The position numbers and the translations under genes are program-made. DNA of 64,000 nt from Edaphovirga cremea (GTDB taxonomy: Bacteria > Pseudomonadota > Gammaproteobacteria > Enterobacterales > Enterobacteriaceae), in assembly GCF_003332275.1 (NCBI RefSeq), contig NZ_QOVA01000009.1:145593-209592 (forward strand), in the 5' to 3' direction. The first letter of the stretch is position 1. The number at the start of each line of letters is the position of its first letter. The notes beneath the pieces were generated by a model. That model was not told the origin of the DNA, searched no databases, and was given only the letters and a program-made list of their open reading frames with translations. Below, piece by piece: positions 7,782-16,295 of the stretch.

Positions 7782-9515
7782 TCAGCGCGGCCATATATTC
7801 TGTATCAATAGTTGGACTGTACGATTGCCGCGATACTCATTAATGTCCAATTTATAAGCGAGCTTAGCTTCGCGGACACTGCTGTCTGGCCATAACGCGG
7901 TATCGACATTGAACGCGATACCGTCCAATAATGGCCCACCCGCCAGAGGTTCAATCATCACTTTCAGATGACGCTCCCCTACCAGACGCTGCTGCAAAAT
8001 ACGGAATTCACCGTCAAAGGTCGGCTCAGGGAATGCCTGCCCCCATGGCCCCCCTTCCCGCAGCAGTTCAGCCGTTGGCAACGTCAGTTCTTGAATAGCC
8101 AATTCACCATCAGACCAAATCACCCCTTCGAGATAGGACGGATCGAGCCATTCGCCCACCAATTGCGCAAAGCAGAGCCTGAACCGATCGAAATTGGCTT
8201 CTTCCAACGACAGCCCGGCGGCCATCGCATGGCCACCAAACTTCATGATTAATCCCGGATGCAGCGTGTCCAGACGCTCCAGCGCATCGCGCATATGCAA
8301 CCCGGCAATAGAGCGCCCGGAGCCTTTGAGCAACCCCTCACCCGCAGGGGCGAACGCGATGACCGGACGATTGAATCGCTCTTTGATCCGTGAGGCCAGA
8401 ATCCCCACCACGCCCTGATGCCATTCAGGGTGATACATCGCCAGACCATAGGGCAGTTCGCTGCTGCTGCGCTCAAGTTGATCGCAGAGCTGCAACGCTT
8501 CAACCTGCATTCCCTGCTCAATCTCACGACGAGTCTGATTCAGCGCATCAAGATCGCTGGCCAGCGCCCGCGATTGGGCAATGTCGTCGCTCAACAACAG
8601 CGCAACGCCAATGGACATATCATCCAGCCGCCCTGCTGCATTCAGCCGCGGTCCCAGAGCAAAACCGAGATCGTTGGCGGCCAGTTGACGGGCATCGCGA
8701 TTCGCCACTTCCAATAAAGCGCGGATACCCGGCCGGCATTTTCCTGCGCGGATACGGTTCAGTCCCTGATAAACCAGAATGCGGTTATTGGCATCCAGAG
8801 GCACCACGTCCGCCACCGTACCGAGTGCCACCAGATCGAGCAATTCCGCCAGATTGGGGACGGCCAGCGCCCGTTTATCAAACCAGCCGCTGTCACGCAG
8901 TGCGCTACGCAAGGCCAGCATCAGATAGAACGCCACGCCAACACCGGCCAGTGATTTCGACGGGAAATCGCATCCGTGAAGGTTGGGGTTGATAATGGCT
9001 TCTGCCGCCGGAAGCGTATCGCCCGGCAGGTGGTGGTCAGTAACCAGCACCAAAATACCTTTCTCATGCGCCAGATCGACACCCGCATGGGAAGAGATGC
9101 CATTATCCACAGTGAGAATCAGTTCGGCACCGCGTGCCGCAGCCTGTTCAACCACTTCGGGGCTGAGGCCGTAGCCGTCTTCAAAACGGTTCGGTACCAA
9201 ATAGCTCACTTCACTGCAACCCATACTGCGCAGCGCCAAAACTGCCAGGGCGGTACTGGTCGCACCATCAGCATCAAAATCGCCGACAACCATAATGCGC
9301 AGACGCTGCTCCAGCGCCTGTTGCAACAGTTCCACCGCCTTCTCAATGCCATCCAGTTGCTGATAACCCAGCAGACCGCGCACGCCTCGCTCAAGTTCTT
9401 GCGGCAAAGTGACGCCCCGGGCGGCGTAAAGCCGACGGAGCAAAGGATGCAAATCGGGGGGCAGTTCGCTGGTGTTCGCCGTCTCACGGCGGCGAAGTTG
9501 TGTAATGCTGATCAC
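7782..9515 (-). CDS. recJ: single-stranded-DNA-specific exonuclease RecJ
   Basis: 577 aa starting at a GTG that directly abuts the dsbC stop (TAAGTG). RecJ degrades single-stranded DNA 5' to 3' in the RecF pathway, mismatch repair and base excision repair. The DHH phosphoesterase motifs are present: GDFDADGATS (near 77), TDHHLPGD (near 160), and the DHHA1 motif GGHAMAAG near 407. An OB-fold C-terminal region ends in NIWPR. It is the last gene of an xerD-dsbC-recJ operon. The length equals the family norm. Confidence 0.96.
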   Translation of the reverse strand: MISITQLRRRETANTSELPPDLHPLLRRLYAARGVTLPQELERGVRGLLGYQQLDGIEKAVELLQQALEQRLRIMVVGDFDADGATSTALAVLALRSMGCSEVSYLVPNRFEDGYGLSPEVVEQAAARGAELILTVDNGISSHAGVDLAHEKGILVLVTDHHLPGDTLPAAEAIINPNLHGCDFPSKSLAGVGVAFYLMLALRSALRDSGWFDKRALAVPNLAELLDLVALGTVADVVPLDANNRILVYQGLNRIRAGKCRPGIRALLEVANRDARQLAANDLGFALGPRLNAAGRLDDMSIGVALLLSDDIAQSRALASDLDALNQTRREIEQGMQVEALQLCDQLERSSSELPYGLAMYHPEWHQGVVGILASRIKERFNRPVIAFAPAGEGLLKGSGRSIAGLHMRDALERLDTLHPGLIMKFGGHAMAAGLSLEEANFDRFRLCFAQLVGEWLDPSYLEGVIWSDGELAIQELTLPTAELLREGGPWGQAFPEPTFDGEFRILQQRLVGERHLKVMIEPLAGGPLLDGIAFNVDTALWPDSSVREAKLAYKLDINEYRGNRTVQLLIQNIWPR

Positions 9516-10232
9516 TTATTGTCCGTTACTCTGTGGTGCTTTACGGGCGTTCAGCATCGCGGCCATCTCTTTCGGCGGCTGATACCCTGGAATCATGGTG
9601 CCGTCTTGTAAAACTACGGCTGGCGTGCCGGATACGCCAAACTGCACGCCGAGCTCAAAATGCCTGGCGATACTGGTTTTACAGGTCGCAGGTGAGACGG
9701 CATCACCACGCAATGCCGCGTCAAAGGCAGCGTTGCGATCGGCGGTACACCAGATTGATTGCATATCTTTCTCAGCCTGAGAGTCCAGCCCCTGACGAGG
9801 GAATGCCAGATAACGTACGGTAATGCCTAGTGCATTGTACTCTTTCATCTGCTCGTGCAGCTTATGGCAATAACCGCAGGTGATGTCAGTAAAGACGGTA
9901 ATCACATGCTTTTCCTGTGGCGCTTTATAGATAATCATTTCATCTTTCAGCGCTTCGAGGTTCTTCACCAGCAATTGATTGGTGACATTCACCGGCTGTT
10001 TGCCACTGACGTCGTACAACGGGCCTTGCAGGATATGCTTGCCGTCTTCGCTCGCGTAAAGCACGCCGCTTTCGGTCAGAACCGTCTTCAAACCCGCTAC
10101 CGGGGAGGACTGAATTTGCGCATTCTGGATACCGAGGCTTTTCAGCGCCTGTTGGATCGCGGCATCGTCTGCATGCGCAGCGCCCGTGATGGAAGCAGCC
10201 AGCAGAGTAAGCAGCAGAAAACCTTTTTTCAT
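9516..10232 (-). CDS. dsbC: periplasmic protein disulfide isomerase DsbC
   Basis: 238 aa from the ATG at 10232 (AAGGA upstream); a 9-codon longer frame lacks a ribosome site. The signal peptide is cleaved after AHA (residue 20). The N-terminal half is the dimerisation domain. The thioredoxin-fold C-terminal half has the active site CGYC (near residue 118) and a second structural cysteine pair (IWCTAD and PATCKTS). It rearranges wrong disulfides in the periplasm and is kept reduced by DsbD, which is not in this window. xerD is 28 bases upstream and recJ is adjacent downstream. Confidence 0.96.
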   Translation of the reverse strand: MKKGFLLLTLLAASITGAAHADDAAIQQALKSLGIQNAQIQSSPVAGLKTVLTESGVLYASEDGKHILQGPLYDVSGKQPVNVTNQLLVKNLEALKDEMIIYKAPQEKHVITVFTDITCGYCHKLHEQMKEYNALGITVRYLAFPRQGLDSQAEKDMQSIWCTADRNAAFDAALRGDAVSPATCKTSIARHFELGVQFGVSGTPAVVLQDGTMIPGYQPPKEMAAMLNARKAPQSNGQ

Positions 10233-10259
10233 ATATAAATCCTTGTGATACCACCGCAC

Positions 10260-11165
10260 TTAGGCACGGGGGTGATGCTGTTGATGTAGCTGCTTTAACC
10301 GTTCGGTGGCTACATGCGTATAAATTTGCGTCGTCGAAAGATCGCTGTGTCCCAATAACATCTGTACGACACGCAGATCTGCGCCGTGGTTCAGTAAATG
10401 CGTCGCGAAAGCATGGCGCAATACGTGCGGGGAGAGCCGTTCGCTGTCAATACCCGCAAGAATGGCATAGTGCTTAATGCGATGCCAGAAGGTCTGACGG
10501 GTCATTTTCTGGCTGCGGTTGCTGGGAAACATGATGTCCAGCGTTTGGCCGTTCATCAGCCACGGACGCCCATGCTCCATATAATTCTCCAGCCAGTACA
10601 CGGCCTCTTCCCCCAAAGGGACCAAACGCTCTTTATTGCCCTTACCAATCACCCGCACCACGCCCTGACGCAAACTGACATCATTCAACGTCAGGCCAAC
10701 CAGTTCCGATACCCGCAAACCGGTGGCATACAGCAGTTCAAGCATGGCTTTGTCACGCAACTCCAGCGGGATCTCGGTGCTGGGTGCCTGCAACAATGAC
10801 TCAACCTGCGCCTCACTGAGATCTTTTGGTAACCGCTGCGGCAATTTGGGTGATGAAAGAAGCGCCGTGGGATCATCGTCACGAAGCTTTTCCCGGTAGA
10901 GATGCTGGAAAAGCCGGCGCATAGCGCTGAGCAAACGGGCCGAGCTGGTCGCTTTATAGCCGCCCTCAATGCGTTCTGCAAGAAACGATTGCAGATCGAG
11001 AGGCTGCGCTTGTAACAAATCACAGTCGTGATGATGAAGCCAAGCAACCAACGTTTGTAAATCAAGGCGATACGAAGACAGGGTATTTTCTGCCAGATTA
11101 CGCTCCAGCCAGAGCGCATCGAGAAATTGCTCGATCAGGCTGTTGTCGTGCTCTTGCTTTGTCAC
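10260..11165 (-). CDS. xerD: site-specific tyrosine recombinase XerD
   Basis: 301 aa from a GTG at 11165, chosen for the AGGGGAA upstream and agreement with the family length of 298. XerD with XerC resolves chromosome dimers at dif under FtsK control. All six catalytic residues are visible: R in TGLRVSEL, K in GKGNKER, HxxR in PHVLRHAF, H in LLGHSD and the nucleophile Tyr in TTQIYTHV. It heads the xerD-dsbC-recJ operon and is divergent from fldB. Confidence 0.96.
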   Translation of the reverse strand: MTKQEHDNSLIEQFLDALWLERNLAENTLSSYRLDLQTLVAWLHHHDCDLLQAQPLDLQSFLAERIEGGYKATSSARLLSAMRRLFQHLYREKLRDDDPTALLSSPKLPQRLPKDLSEAQVESLLQAPSTEIPLELRDKAMLELLYATGLRVSELVGLTLNDVSLRQGVVRVIGKGNKERLVPLGEEAVYWLENYMEHGRPWLMNGQTLDIMFPSNRSQKMTRQTFWHRIKHYAILAGIDSERLSPHVLRHAFATHLLNHGADLRVVQMLLGHSDLSTTQIYTHVATERLKQLHQQHHPRA

Positions 11166-11274
11166 GGAGGTTCCCCTGTTTTCAACTCGACTCCAACGCC
11201 CATTATGCCTGATGAACGCACAAATCTGGTACACTCGATGTCATTCCGTGTTCAGTAATGTAGTGATAATAACG

Positions 11275-11793
11275 ATGAAGATGGGTCTTTTTTACGGTTC
11301 CAGCACCTGCTATACCGAAATGGCTGCTGAAAAAATCCGTGATATTTTAGGCGAAGAACTGGTCGACTTGCACAATCTGAAAGATGTCGATCCGCATAAA
11401 ATGGAAGAGTATGACATCCTGATCCTGGGGATTCCGACGTGGGATTTCGGGGAGATTCAGGAAGACTGGGAAGCGATTTGGTCGCAGTTATCCACACTCG
11501 ATCTGCAGGGGAAAATCGTCGCCATGTACGGCATGGGCGATCAACTGGGTTATGGTGAATGGTTCCTGGATGCACTCGGGATGCTCTATGATCAACTGGC
11601 CGTGCTGGGTGTGCAGTTCGTCGGATTCTGGCCCATTGAAGGCTATGAATTTACCAGCCCCAAACCGCTGGCCGCTGACGGACAACACTTTGTCGGGCTG
11701 GCGTTGGACGAGGTGAATCAGTACGAAATGAGCGACGATCGCCTGCAACAATGGTGCGAACAGATCCTGCTGGAAATAGACGCACTGCTGTAA
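11275..11793 (+). CDS. fldB: flavodoxin 2
   Basis: 172 aa starting [15 protein letters not shown]; the longer frame upstream overlaps xerD and is not conserved. The FMN phosphate loop GSSTCYTE (residues 5-12) and flavin-stacking loops ([24 protein letters not shown]) are typical of long-chain flavodoxins. It is an electron carrier, part of the SoxRS regulon in E. coli. It is divergent from xerD. A hairpin (CTGGTGGGC / GCCCACCAG, 11801-11828) lies between it and ygfX. Confidence 0.93.
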   Translation: MKMGLFYGSSTCYTEMAAEKIRDILGEELVDLHNLKDVDPHKMEEYDILILGIPTWDFGEIQEDWEAIWSQLSTLDLQGKIVAMYGMGDQLGYGEWFLDALGMLYDQLAVLGVQFVGFWPIEGYEFTSPKPLAADGQHFVGLALDEVNQYEMSDDRLQQWCEQILLEIDALL

Positions 11794-11800
11794 TCCCTGC

Positions 11801-11828
11801 CTGGTGGGCTCATGGTTGCGCCCACCAG
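11801..11828. terminator. hairpin between convergent fldB and ygfX
   Basis: CTGGTGGGC pairs with GCCCACCAG around a 10-base loop. There is no strong T tract, so termination strength is uncertain. Confidence 0.5.
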
Positions 11829-11838
11829 CAAGAAAATA

Positions 11839-12291
11839 TCAGGATTTCTTTTCACGCGCGCCCGCCGCTTTGGGAGCGTTGAGTAACCACTGCCGCAGAT
11901 GCCGCCACTCCTCTTGGCTCATACTGTCAGACGCCAGCCAGAACCGTTGGCGACGCACTTTTCCCTGTCCACTGGTTTTCCCGGTCACCTCCTGTAACGA
12001 CAACAGTACGCCGCTATTCAGCACCCATACTGGTTTATCAAATCGCCACTCTTTACGTTGCCAAGACAACCGATTGGCGGCGAGAAAAGCGATCGCTCCC
12101 TGACGCGAAGTAATTTTTTTCTGGCTGCGTATGCATTCGAACACCAGAATCGTCAGCAACGCTATCCACAGAAACACATAGCCATCCGGCCAGGGAGCGA
12201 GCAGAACCAACAAAATCAATGTGCCATGCAGCAACAAAGAAAATATCTGCGTTCGCCATGAAATCCTTAAATCACATCGCCATTGGGCCAC
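11839..12291 (-). CDS. ygfX: YgfX/CptA membrane protein
   Basis: 150 aa from GTG at 12291, overlapping the end of sdhE by 20 bases. There are two close N-terminal transmembrane segments (about residues 16-34 and 38-52), then a soluble domain with [11 protein letters not shown] and [14 protein letters not shown], as in YgfX. The family partner is SdhE. YgfX was first described as a toxin acting on FtsZ/MreB (CptA) and later linked to membrane attachment and flavinylation effects, so its role is debated. Confidence 0.9.
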   Translation of the reverse strand: MAQWRCDLRISWRTQIFSLLLHGTLILLVLLAPWPDGYVFLWIALLTILVFECIRSQKKITSRQGAIAFLAANRLSWQRKEWRFDKPVWVLNSGVLLSLQEVTGKTSGQGKVRRQRFWLASDSMSQEEWRHLRQWLLNAPKAAGAREKKS

Positions 12292-12538
12292 GGTCTTTAT
12301 TTCGCGTCTGGATCAGGTTAACCATCCGTTGCAGCCCCTTATCTTCGGGAGCACCATGATTCATCAGCCAGTTAAATAAATCAGGATCGTCACTTTGCAA
12401 CAGGCGGACAAAAATCGCCTTGTCTTCATCTGTCAGGGTATCAAATTCATATTCGAAGAAGGGCATGATTGAGATATCAAGTTCGCGCATACCGCGGCGA
12501 CACGCCCAATGAATACGGGACTTATTGGTAATATCCAT
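12272..12538 (-). CDS. sdhE: succinate dehydrogenase flavinylation factor SdhE
   Basis: 88 aa with the diagnostic RGxxE motif (R15-G-M-R-E19) followed by [10 protein letters not shown]. SdhE binds apo-SdhA and FrdA and promotes covalent FAD attachment. The gene was earlier called ygfY/cptB. It is in an operon with ygfX through a 20-base overlap and is divergent from ygfZ, another cofactor-related gene, the same order as in E. coli. Confidence 0.96.
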   Translation of the reverse strand: MDITNKSRIHWACRRGMRELDISIMPFFEYEFDTLTDEDKAIFVRLLQSDDPDLFNWLMNHGAPEDKGLQRMVNLIQTRNKDRGPMAM

Positions 12539-12802
12539 GTTTGCTAAACCTTTTAGTCAGTTAATGCATCCAGTGTAATTTGATTTTACCACCCGGTGGG
12601 CTTGAGAGAGTAACAATTCGACACATACCGCGAAAAGAGTGCAAAGTCGCAATGGCGTGGATTGCTAAAAACAGATTCGGGATTGCTGGAATACTCAAGG
12701 ATTATCGTTGCCGCTCATAACGAATAACTGTTTGCAAACCGACATTCCTCTTTTACCATGGGTGTCATAAGCTCACGGCACCCTCATTGGCAGGATCGTA
12801 TA

Positions 12803-13798
12803 ATGGCGTATAAATTTCCGTTTCCACCGCAGAAACCCTCCGCTTCCTCACGTTTGCCCCTGACGCTGATCTCCCTTGAAGACTGGGCGTTGGTAACGAC
12901 CACGGGTGCGGACACCGTAAAATATCTGCAGGGACAGGTTACCGCAGACATTGATGGCATGGCGCCAATGCACCACGTTCTCTGTGCCCATTGTGACGCA
13001 AAAGGGAAAATGTGGAGCAATCTGCGGCTGTTCCCGCGTGGCGAAGGGATGGCGTATATCGAAAGACGCAGCGTTCGCGATAATCAACTGGCTGAAATTA
13101 AAAAATACGCCGTGTTCTCCAAGATAACATTCACTGCCGACGATCGGCTCGTATTGCTCGGTGTGGCGGGTTTCCAGGCTGGCGCCGCGCTCTCTGGAGT
13201 ATTTGATACGCTGCCCACCGCTGAAAGCCCGGTCTTTGAGCAGGACGACACCACTATTTTGCATTTTTCGCTGCCAGCAGAACGCTATTTGCTGATCACC
13301 ACTGCGGAGAAAGCACAGCAATTGATTGAAAAGCTGGGCGAGCAGGCACAGCACAATGACAGTCAGCAGTGGCTGGCGTTGGATATCGAAGCGGGTTTCC
13401 CGGTCATCGACAGCCCCAACAGCGCGCAGTTTATTCCCCAGGCCGCCAATTTGCAGGCACTGGAGGGCGGCATCAGCTTCAGCAAAGGCTGCTATGCCGG
13501 TCAGGAGATGGTGGCGCGCGCCAAATATCGGGGTGCCAACAAGCGCGCCCTGTATTGGCTGGCGGGCAATGCCAGTCGGGTACCGACTGCCGCAGAGGAT
13601 CTGGAGTTGCAGATGGGCGAGAACTGGCGCCGTACCGGTACCGTTCTGGCCTCAGTCCAGTTGAGTGACGGCAGCGTTTGGGTTCAGGCGGTGCTGAACA
13701 ACGATCTGGACGCGGACAGCGTACTGCGTATCCGCGATGACGCGGCGAGTAAACTGGTAATTATGCCGCTACCGTATTCACTGGCGGAAGAGAAGTAG
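12803..13798 (+). CDS. ygfZ: tRNA-modifying / Fe-S assembly protein YgfZ
   Basis: 331 aa starting [10 protein letters not shown] with CAGGA upstream; a longer frame begins 15 codons earlier without support. It is a folate-binding protein related to GcvT. It helps build or repair Fe-S clusters of MiaB and other enzymes and so affects 2-methylthio tRNA modification. The signature KGCYxGQE is present as KGCYAGQE with the key Cys at residue 230. It is convergent with yqfA. Confidence 0.95.
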   Translation: MAYKFPFPPQKPSASSRLPLTLISLEDWALVTTTGADTVKYLQGQVTADIDGMAPMHHVLCAHCDAKGKMWSNLRLFPRGEGMAYIERRSVRDNQLAEIKKYAVFSKITFTADDRLVLLGVAGFQAGAALSGVFDTLPTAESPVFEQDDTTILHFSLPAERYLLITTAEKAQQLIEKLGEQAQHNDSQQWLALDIEAGFPVIDSPNSAQFIPQAANLQALEGGISFSKGCYAGQEMVARAKYRGANKRALYWLAGNASRVPTAAEDLELQMGENWRRTGTVLASVQLSDGSVWVQAVLNNDLDADSVLRIRDDAASKLVIMPLPYSLAEEK

Positions 13799-13806
13799 TT
13801 CTTTGT

Positions 13807-13827
13807 CGGGGCGGAAATTCCGCCCCG
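13807..13827. terminator. hairpin between convergent ygfZ and yqfA
   Basis: CGGGGCGGA-AAT-TCCGCCCCG, a 9-bp perfect stem 9 bases after the ygfZ stop. No T run follows. Confidence 0.5.
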
Positions 13828-13837
13828 TGACGGGTAT

Positions 13838-14482
13838 TTATACGTACAGGTAGACGGCCATAAAATGACAGGCACTCCCGCCCAACACAAAGGCGTGCCA
13901 AATTGCATGACCGAAGCGAATGCGCTTCGAGGCATAAAAAATCACCCCCAGCGTATAGACAATCCCACCTACGGCGAGCAGCGTGATTCCCCCTATTGAG
14001 AGCTTCATTGCCAACTGATAAATCACGATCAGCGAGAGCCAGCCCATGGTCAGGTAGGTGATCAATGACAGGGCTTCAAAGCGATGGGCGAAAGCCAGTT
14101 TGAAGATCACGCCGATCAGCGCCATGCTCCAGATGACAATCATCAATCCTCTCGCCAGCGGTGAATCCAGCCCTACCAGCAGGAAAGGGGTGTAAGTACC
14201 GGCGATCAATATATAAATGGCGCAGTGATCAAATTTCTTCAGCCAGTATTTGGCTCTCTGGTGAGGGATCGCGTGATACAGCGTCGATGCCAGATACAGC
14301 AGGATTATGCTGCCGCCATACAGGCTGTAACTGGTAATGGCCGTTGCACCCGCACCAGTATCCACCGCCTGGATCAGTAACAGAACCAATCCAACAATGC
14401 CAAACACAAACCCAATCCCATGACTGATGCTGTTAGCAATCTCTTCAGCCCAGGGATAACCTTTGTCTGACAAATTAGTCAT
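13838..14482 (-). CDS. yqfA: HlyIII/PAQR-family membrane protein YqfA (TrhA)
   Basis: 214 aa with seven hydrophobic segments and the family's conserved polar residues: the N-terminal [12 protein letters not shown], the central STLYHAIPH, and the C-terminal [17 protein letters not shown] with metal-binding histidines. The family is related to adiponectin/progestin receptors and carries a Zn site; the E. coli homologue is linked to membrane energetics and is also called TrhA. It stands alone and is convergent with ygfZ. Confidence 0.93.
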   Translation of the reverse strand: MTNLSDKGYPWAEEIANSISHGIGFVFGIVGLVLLLIQAVDTGAGATAITSYSLYGGSIILLYLASTLYHAIPHQRAKYWLKKFDHCAIYILIAGTYTPFLLVGLDSPLARGLMIVIWSMALIGVIFKLAFAHRFEALSLITYLTMGWLSLIVIYQLAMKLSIGGITLLAVGGIVYTLGVIFYASKRIRFGHAIWHAFVLGGSACHFMAVYLYV

Positions 14483-14734
14483 AGTGTTTGAATCCTTAAC
14501 ACAATATTTACCCTGCTTATTTGGGTAAGGAATAGTCTATAAGTAGACATTTGCAGAGTAGCTGAGAATTATTCCAGTGTACACGTGTAAGCTAAAAATA
14601 TTTCATGAGGTCTTGTAACAGAGCCTTATCGGCGAAATAATCAGCCATACGTTCTTGATTACGAACCCGCGCGTTCTGTATTGCGAATATCGTTGCGAAC
14701 ATCGCTTAATCCCCGCCATGACTGAGGTTGAATT

Positions 14735-15343
14735 ATGTCTGTAGTTTCCCCTGTCCTTGATTTCGGTTCGATGACCGATGTCATCCAGTTCCTGATGGAA
14801 ATTGATAAGCTGAAAAGCGTCCAGCGTCGCACCAAAGTGCTGGGTACGCAGCGTCAGGAAAATTCAGCCGAACACAGTTGGCATTTTGCCATCGCGGCCA
14901 TGAGTCTTGCCCCTTACGCAGCCAAAGGTGTCGACATCCAGAAAGTGATTCAGATGGCGCTGCTGCATGACATTGTTGAGATCGATGCTGGCGATGTAAT
15001 GGTCTACGATTTGGCTGCGCGGGACGCGATTCATAACATAGAACTTGCAGCGGCCAAGCGGCTTTTTGGCATGTTGCCTGAGTCACTAGGTAAACAATTC
15101 ATGGCGCTGTGGAACGAATATGAGGCCGGGGAAAGCGCAGAAGCGCGTTTTGCCCAGGTTATCGATCGTGCATTACCGATGATCATGAATCTGCACAATC
15201 AGGGACAGAGTTGGGTGGAGAACGGTATTCGTCTTGAACAGGTGCTTGCCCGCAATTCCAATATTGCCGATGTGAATCCTGAACTTTGGCAGCACCTGCG
15301 CAAGCACCTTGATTATGCCCACCAGCAGGGCTGGCTGAAATAG
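14735..15343 (+). CDS. HD-domain nucleotidase-like hydrolase
   Basis: 202 aa. The HD metal-binding pattern is complete: H in SAEHSWHF (near 47), HD in LLHDIVEIDAGD (near 77) and a distal D in QVIDRALP. The sequence is closest to the HDDC2/YGK1 group, whose members are 5'-deoxynucleotidases, and differs clearly from enterobacterial YfbR. Substrate is inferred only by family. The gene lies alone between yqfA and ygfF, a place with no counterpart in E. coli K-12 as I remember it. Confidence 0.75.
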   Translation: MSVVSPVLDFGSMTDVIQFLMEIDKLKSVQRRTKVLGTQRQENSAEHSWHFAIAAMSLAPYAAKGVDIQKVIQMALLHDIVEIDAGDVMVYDLAARDAIHNIELAAAKRLFGMLPESLGKQFMALWNEYEAGESAEARFAQVIDRALPMIMNLHNQGQSWVENGIRLEQVLARNSNIADVNPELWQHLRKHLDYAHQQGWLK

Positions 15344-15352
15344 CACCTCTCC

Positions 15353-15383
15353 TGCGGCGTCTACGCCAAGTCAGACGCCGCCG
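15353..15383 (+). terminator. probable terminator of the HD-domain gene
   Basis: TGCGGCGTC ... GACGCCGCC, an 8-9-bp GC stem followed by GTTTCT, 10 bases after the stop. Confidence 0.5.
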
Positions 15384-15460
15384 TTTCTGCCAATCCTAAT
15401 TCTGCACCAACGCACAGTTTCCTGCTGGCGCGCCATGGATTTTAAATTCAATAACGTTTT

Positions 15461-16207
15461 TTACTTCCCACCAGCCAAATCAATCGTGCTGCCGGTGACG
15501 TAGGATGCGGCATCGGAGAGTAGCCAGGCGATGGCTTCTGCCACTTCCTGCGGCTGACCACCGCGCTGCATGGGAATAGCAGAACTCACGCGATCCACGC
15601 GCCCAGGTTCACCACCGCTGGCGTGCATATCGGTATAGATAAAGCCGGGGCGGACGCCGTTCACCCGGATCCCCTGTGCTGCGACTTCCAGCGAGAGTCC
15701 GGTCGTTAATGTGTCTACCGCACCTTTTGAGGCGGCATAATCGACATATTCACCCGCCGATCCCAAACGGGCAGCGGCGGAGGAGACATTGACAATAGCC
15801 CCACCCTGACCACCGTGGCGCGTCGCCATACGTTTGACCGCCTCACGGCAACAAAGGAAGTATCCCGTAACGTTGGTAGCCAATACCCGGTTGATCCGTT
15901 CTGCGGTCAGTTGTTCGATCGTAGATTGCTGGAATAAAATGCCAGCATTATTCACCAACGCCCTCAGCACACCCAATTGCGCATCAAGACGTTCAAACAT
16001 CGCCACCACTTGTTGCTCGTCGGCAACATCCGCCTGTAATGCCAGCGCACGGCCTCCGCGGTGGGTAATCTCGCTTACAACCTCTTGCGCAGCACGGCTG
16101 TCATTGAGGTAGTTCACCCCTATCTGATAACCCTTTTCAGCCAGCAACAGCGCTGTCGCGCGCCCAATTCCGCGGCTGGCTCCGGTAATCAACACCACGT
16201 TATTCAT
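15461..16207 (-). CDS. ygfF: short-chain dehydrogenase/reductase YgfF
   Basis: 248 aa from ATG at 16207 with GGAAGGAAAG upstream. It is a classical SDR: TGASRGIG cofactor loop (residues 8-15), NNAG, catalytic S...YxxxK as YVDYAASKGA, and PGFIYTDMHASGG. The sequence follows E. coli YgfF closely. The substrate is not established; it is a glucose-dehydrogenase-like NAD(P) enzyme by family. It lies downstream of gcvP on the same strand but is separated by a terminator. Confidence 0.92.
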   Translation of the reverse strand: MNNVVLITGASRGIGRATALLLAEKGYQIGVNYLNDSRAAQEVVSEITHRGGRALALQADVADEQQVVAMFERLDAQLGVLRALVNNAGILFQQSTIEQLTAERINRVLATNVTGYFLCCREAVKRMATRHGGQGGAIVNVSSAAARLGSAGEYVDYAASKGAVDTLTTGLSLEVAAQGIRVNGVRPGFIYTDMHASGGEPGRVDRVSSAIPMQRGGQPQEVAEAIAWLLSDAASYVTGSTIDLAGGK

Positions 16208-16226
16208 CGTCTTTCCTTCCGGCATT

Positions 16227-16260
16227 AAAAAAGGATACGGCCCGTAAGCAGTATCCTTTT
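16227..16260 (-). terminator. terminator of the gcvTHP operon
   Basis: On the minus strand AAAAGGATAC - loop - GTATCCTTTTTT: a 10-bp stem ending in six T, 36 bases after the gcvP stop and just before ygfF. Confidence 0.85.
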
Positions 16261-16295
16261 GAATTCTAGTCCATCTTTTCGACTAGCAGATGAAG

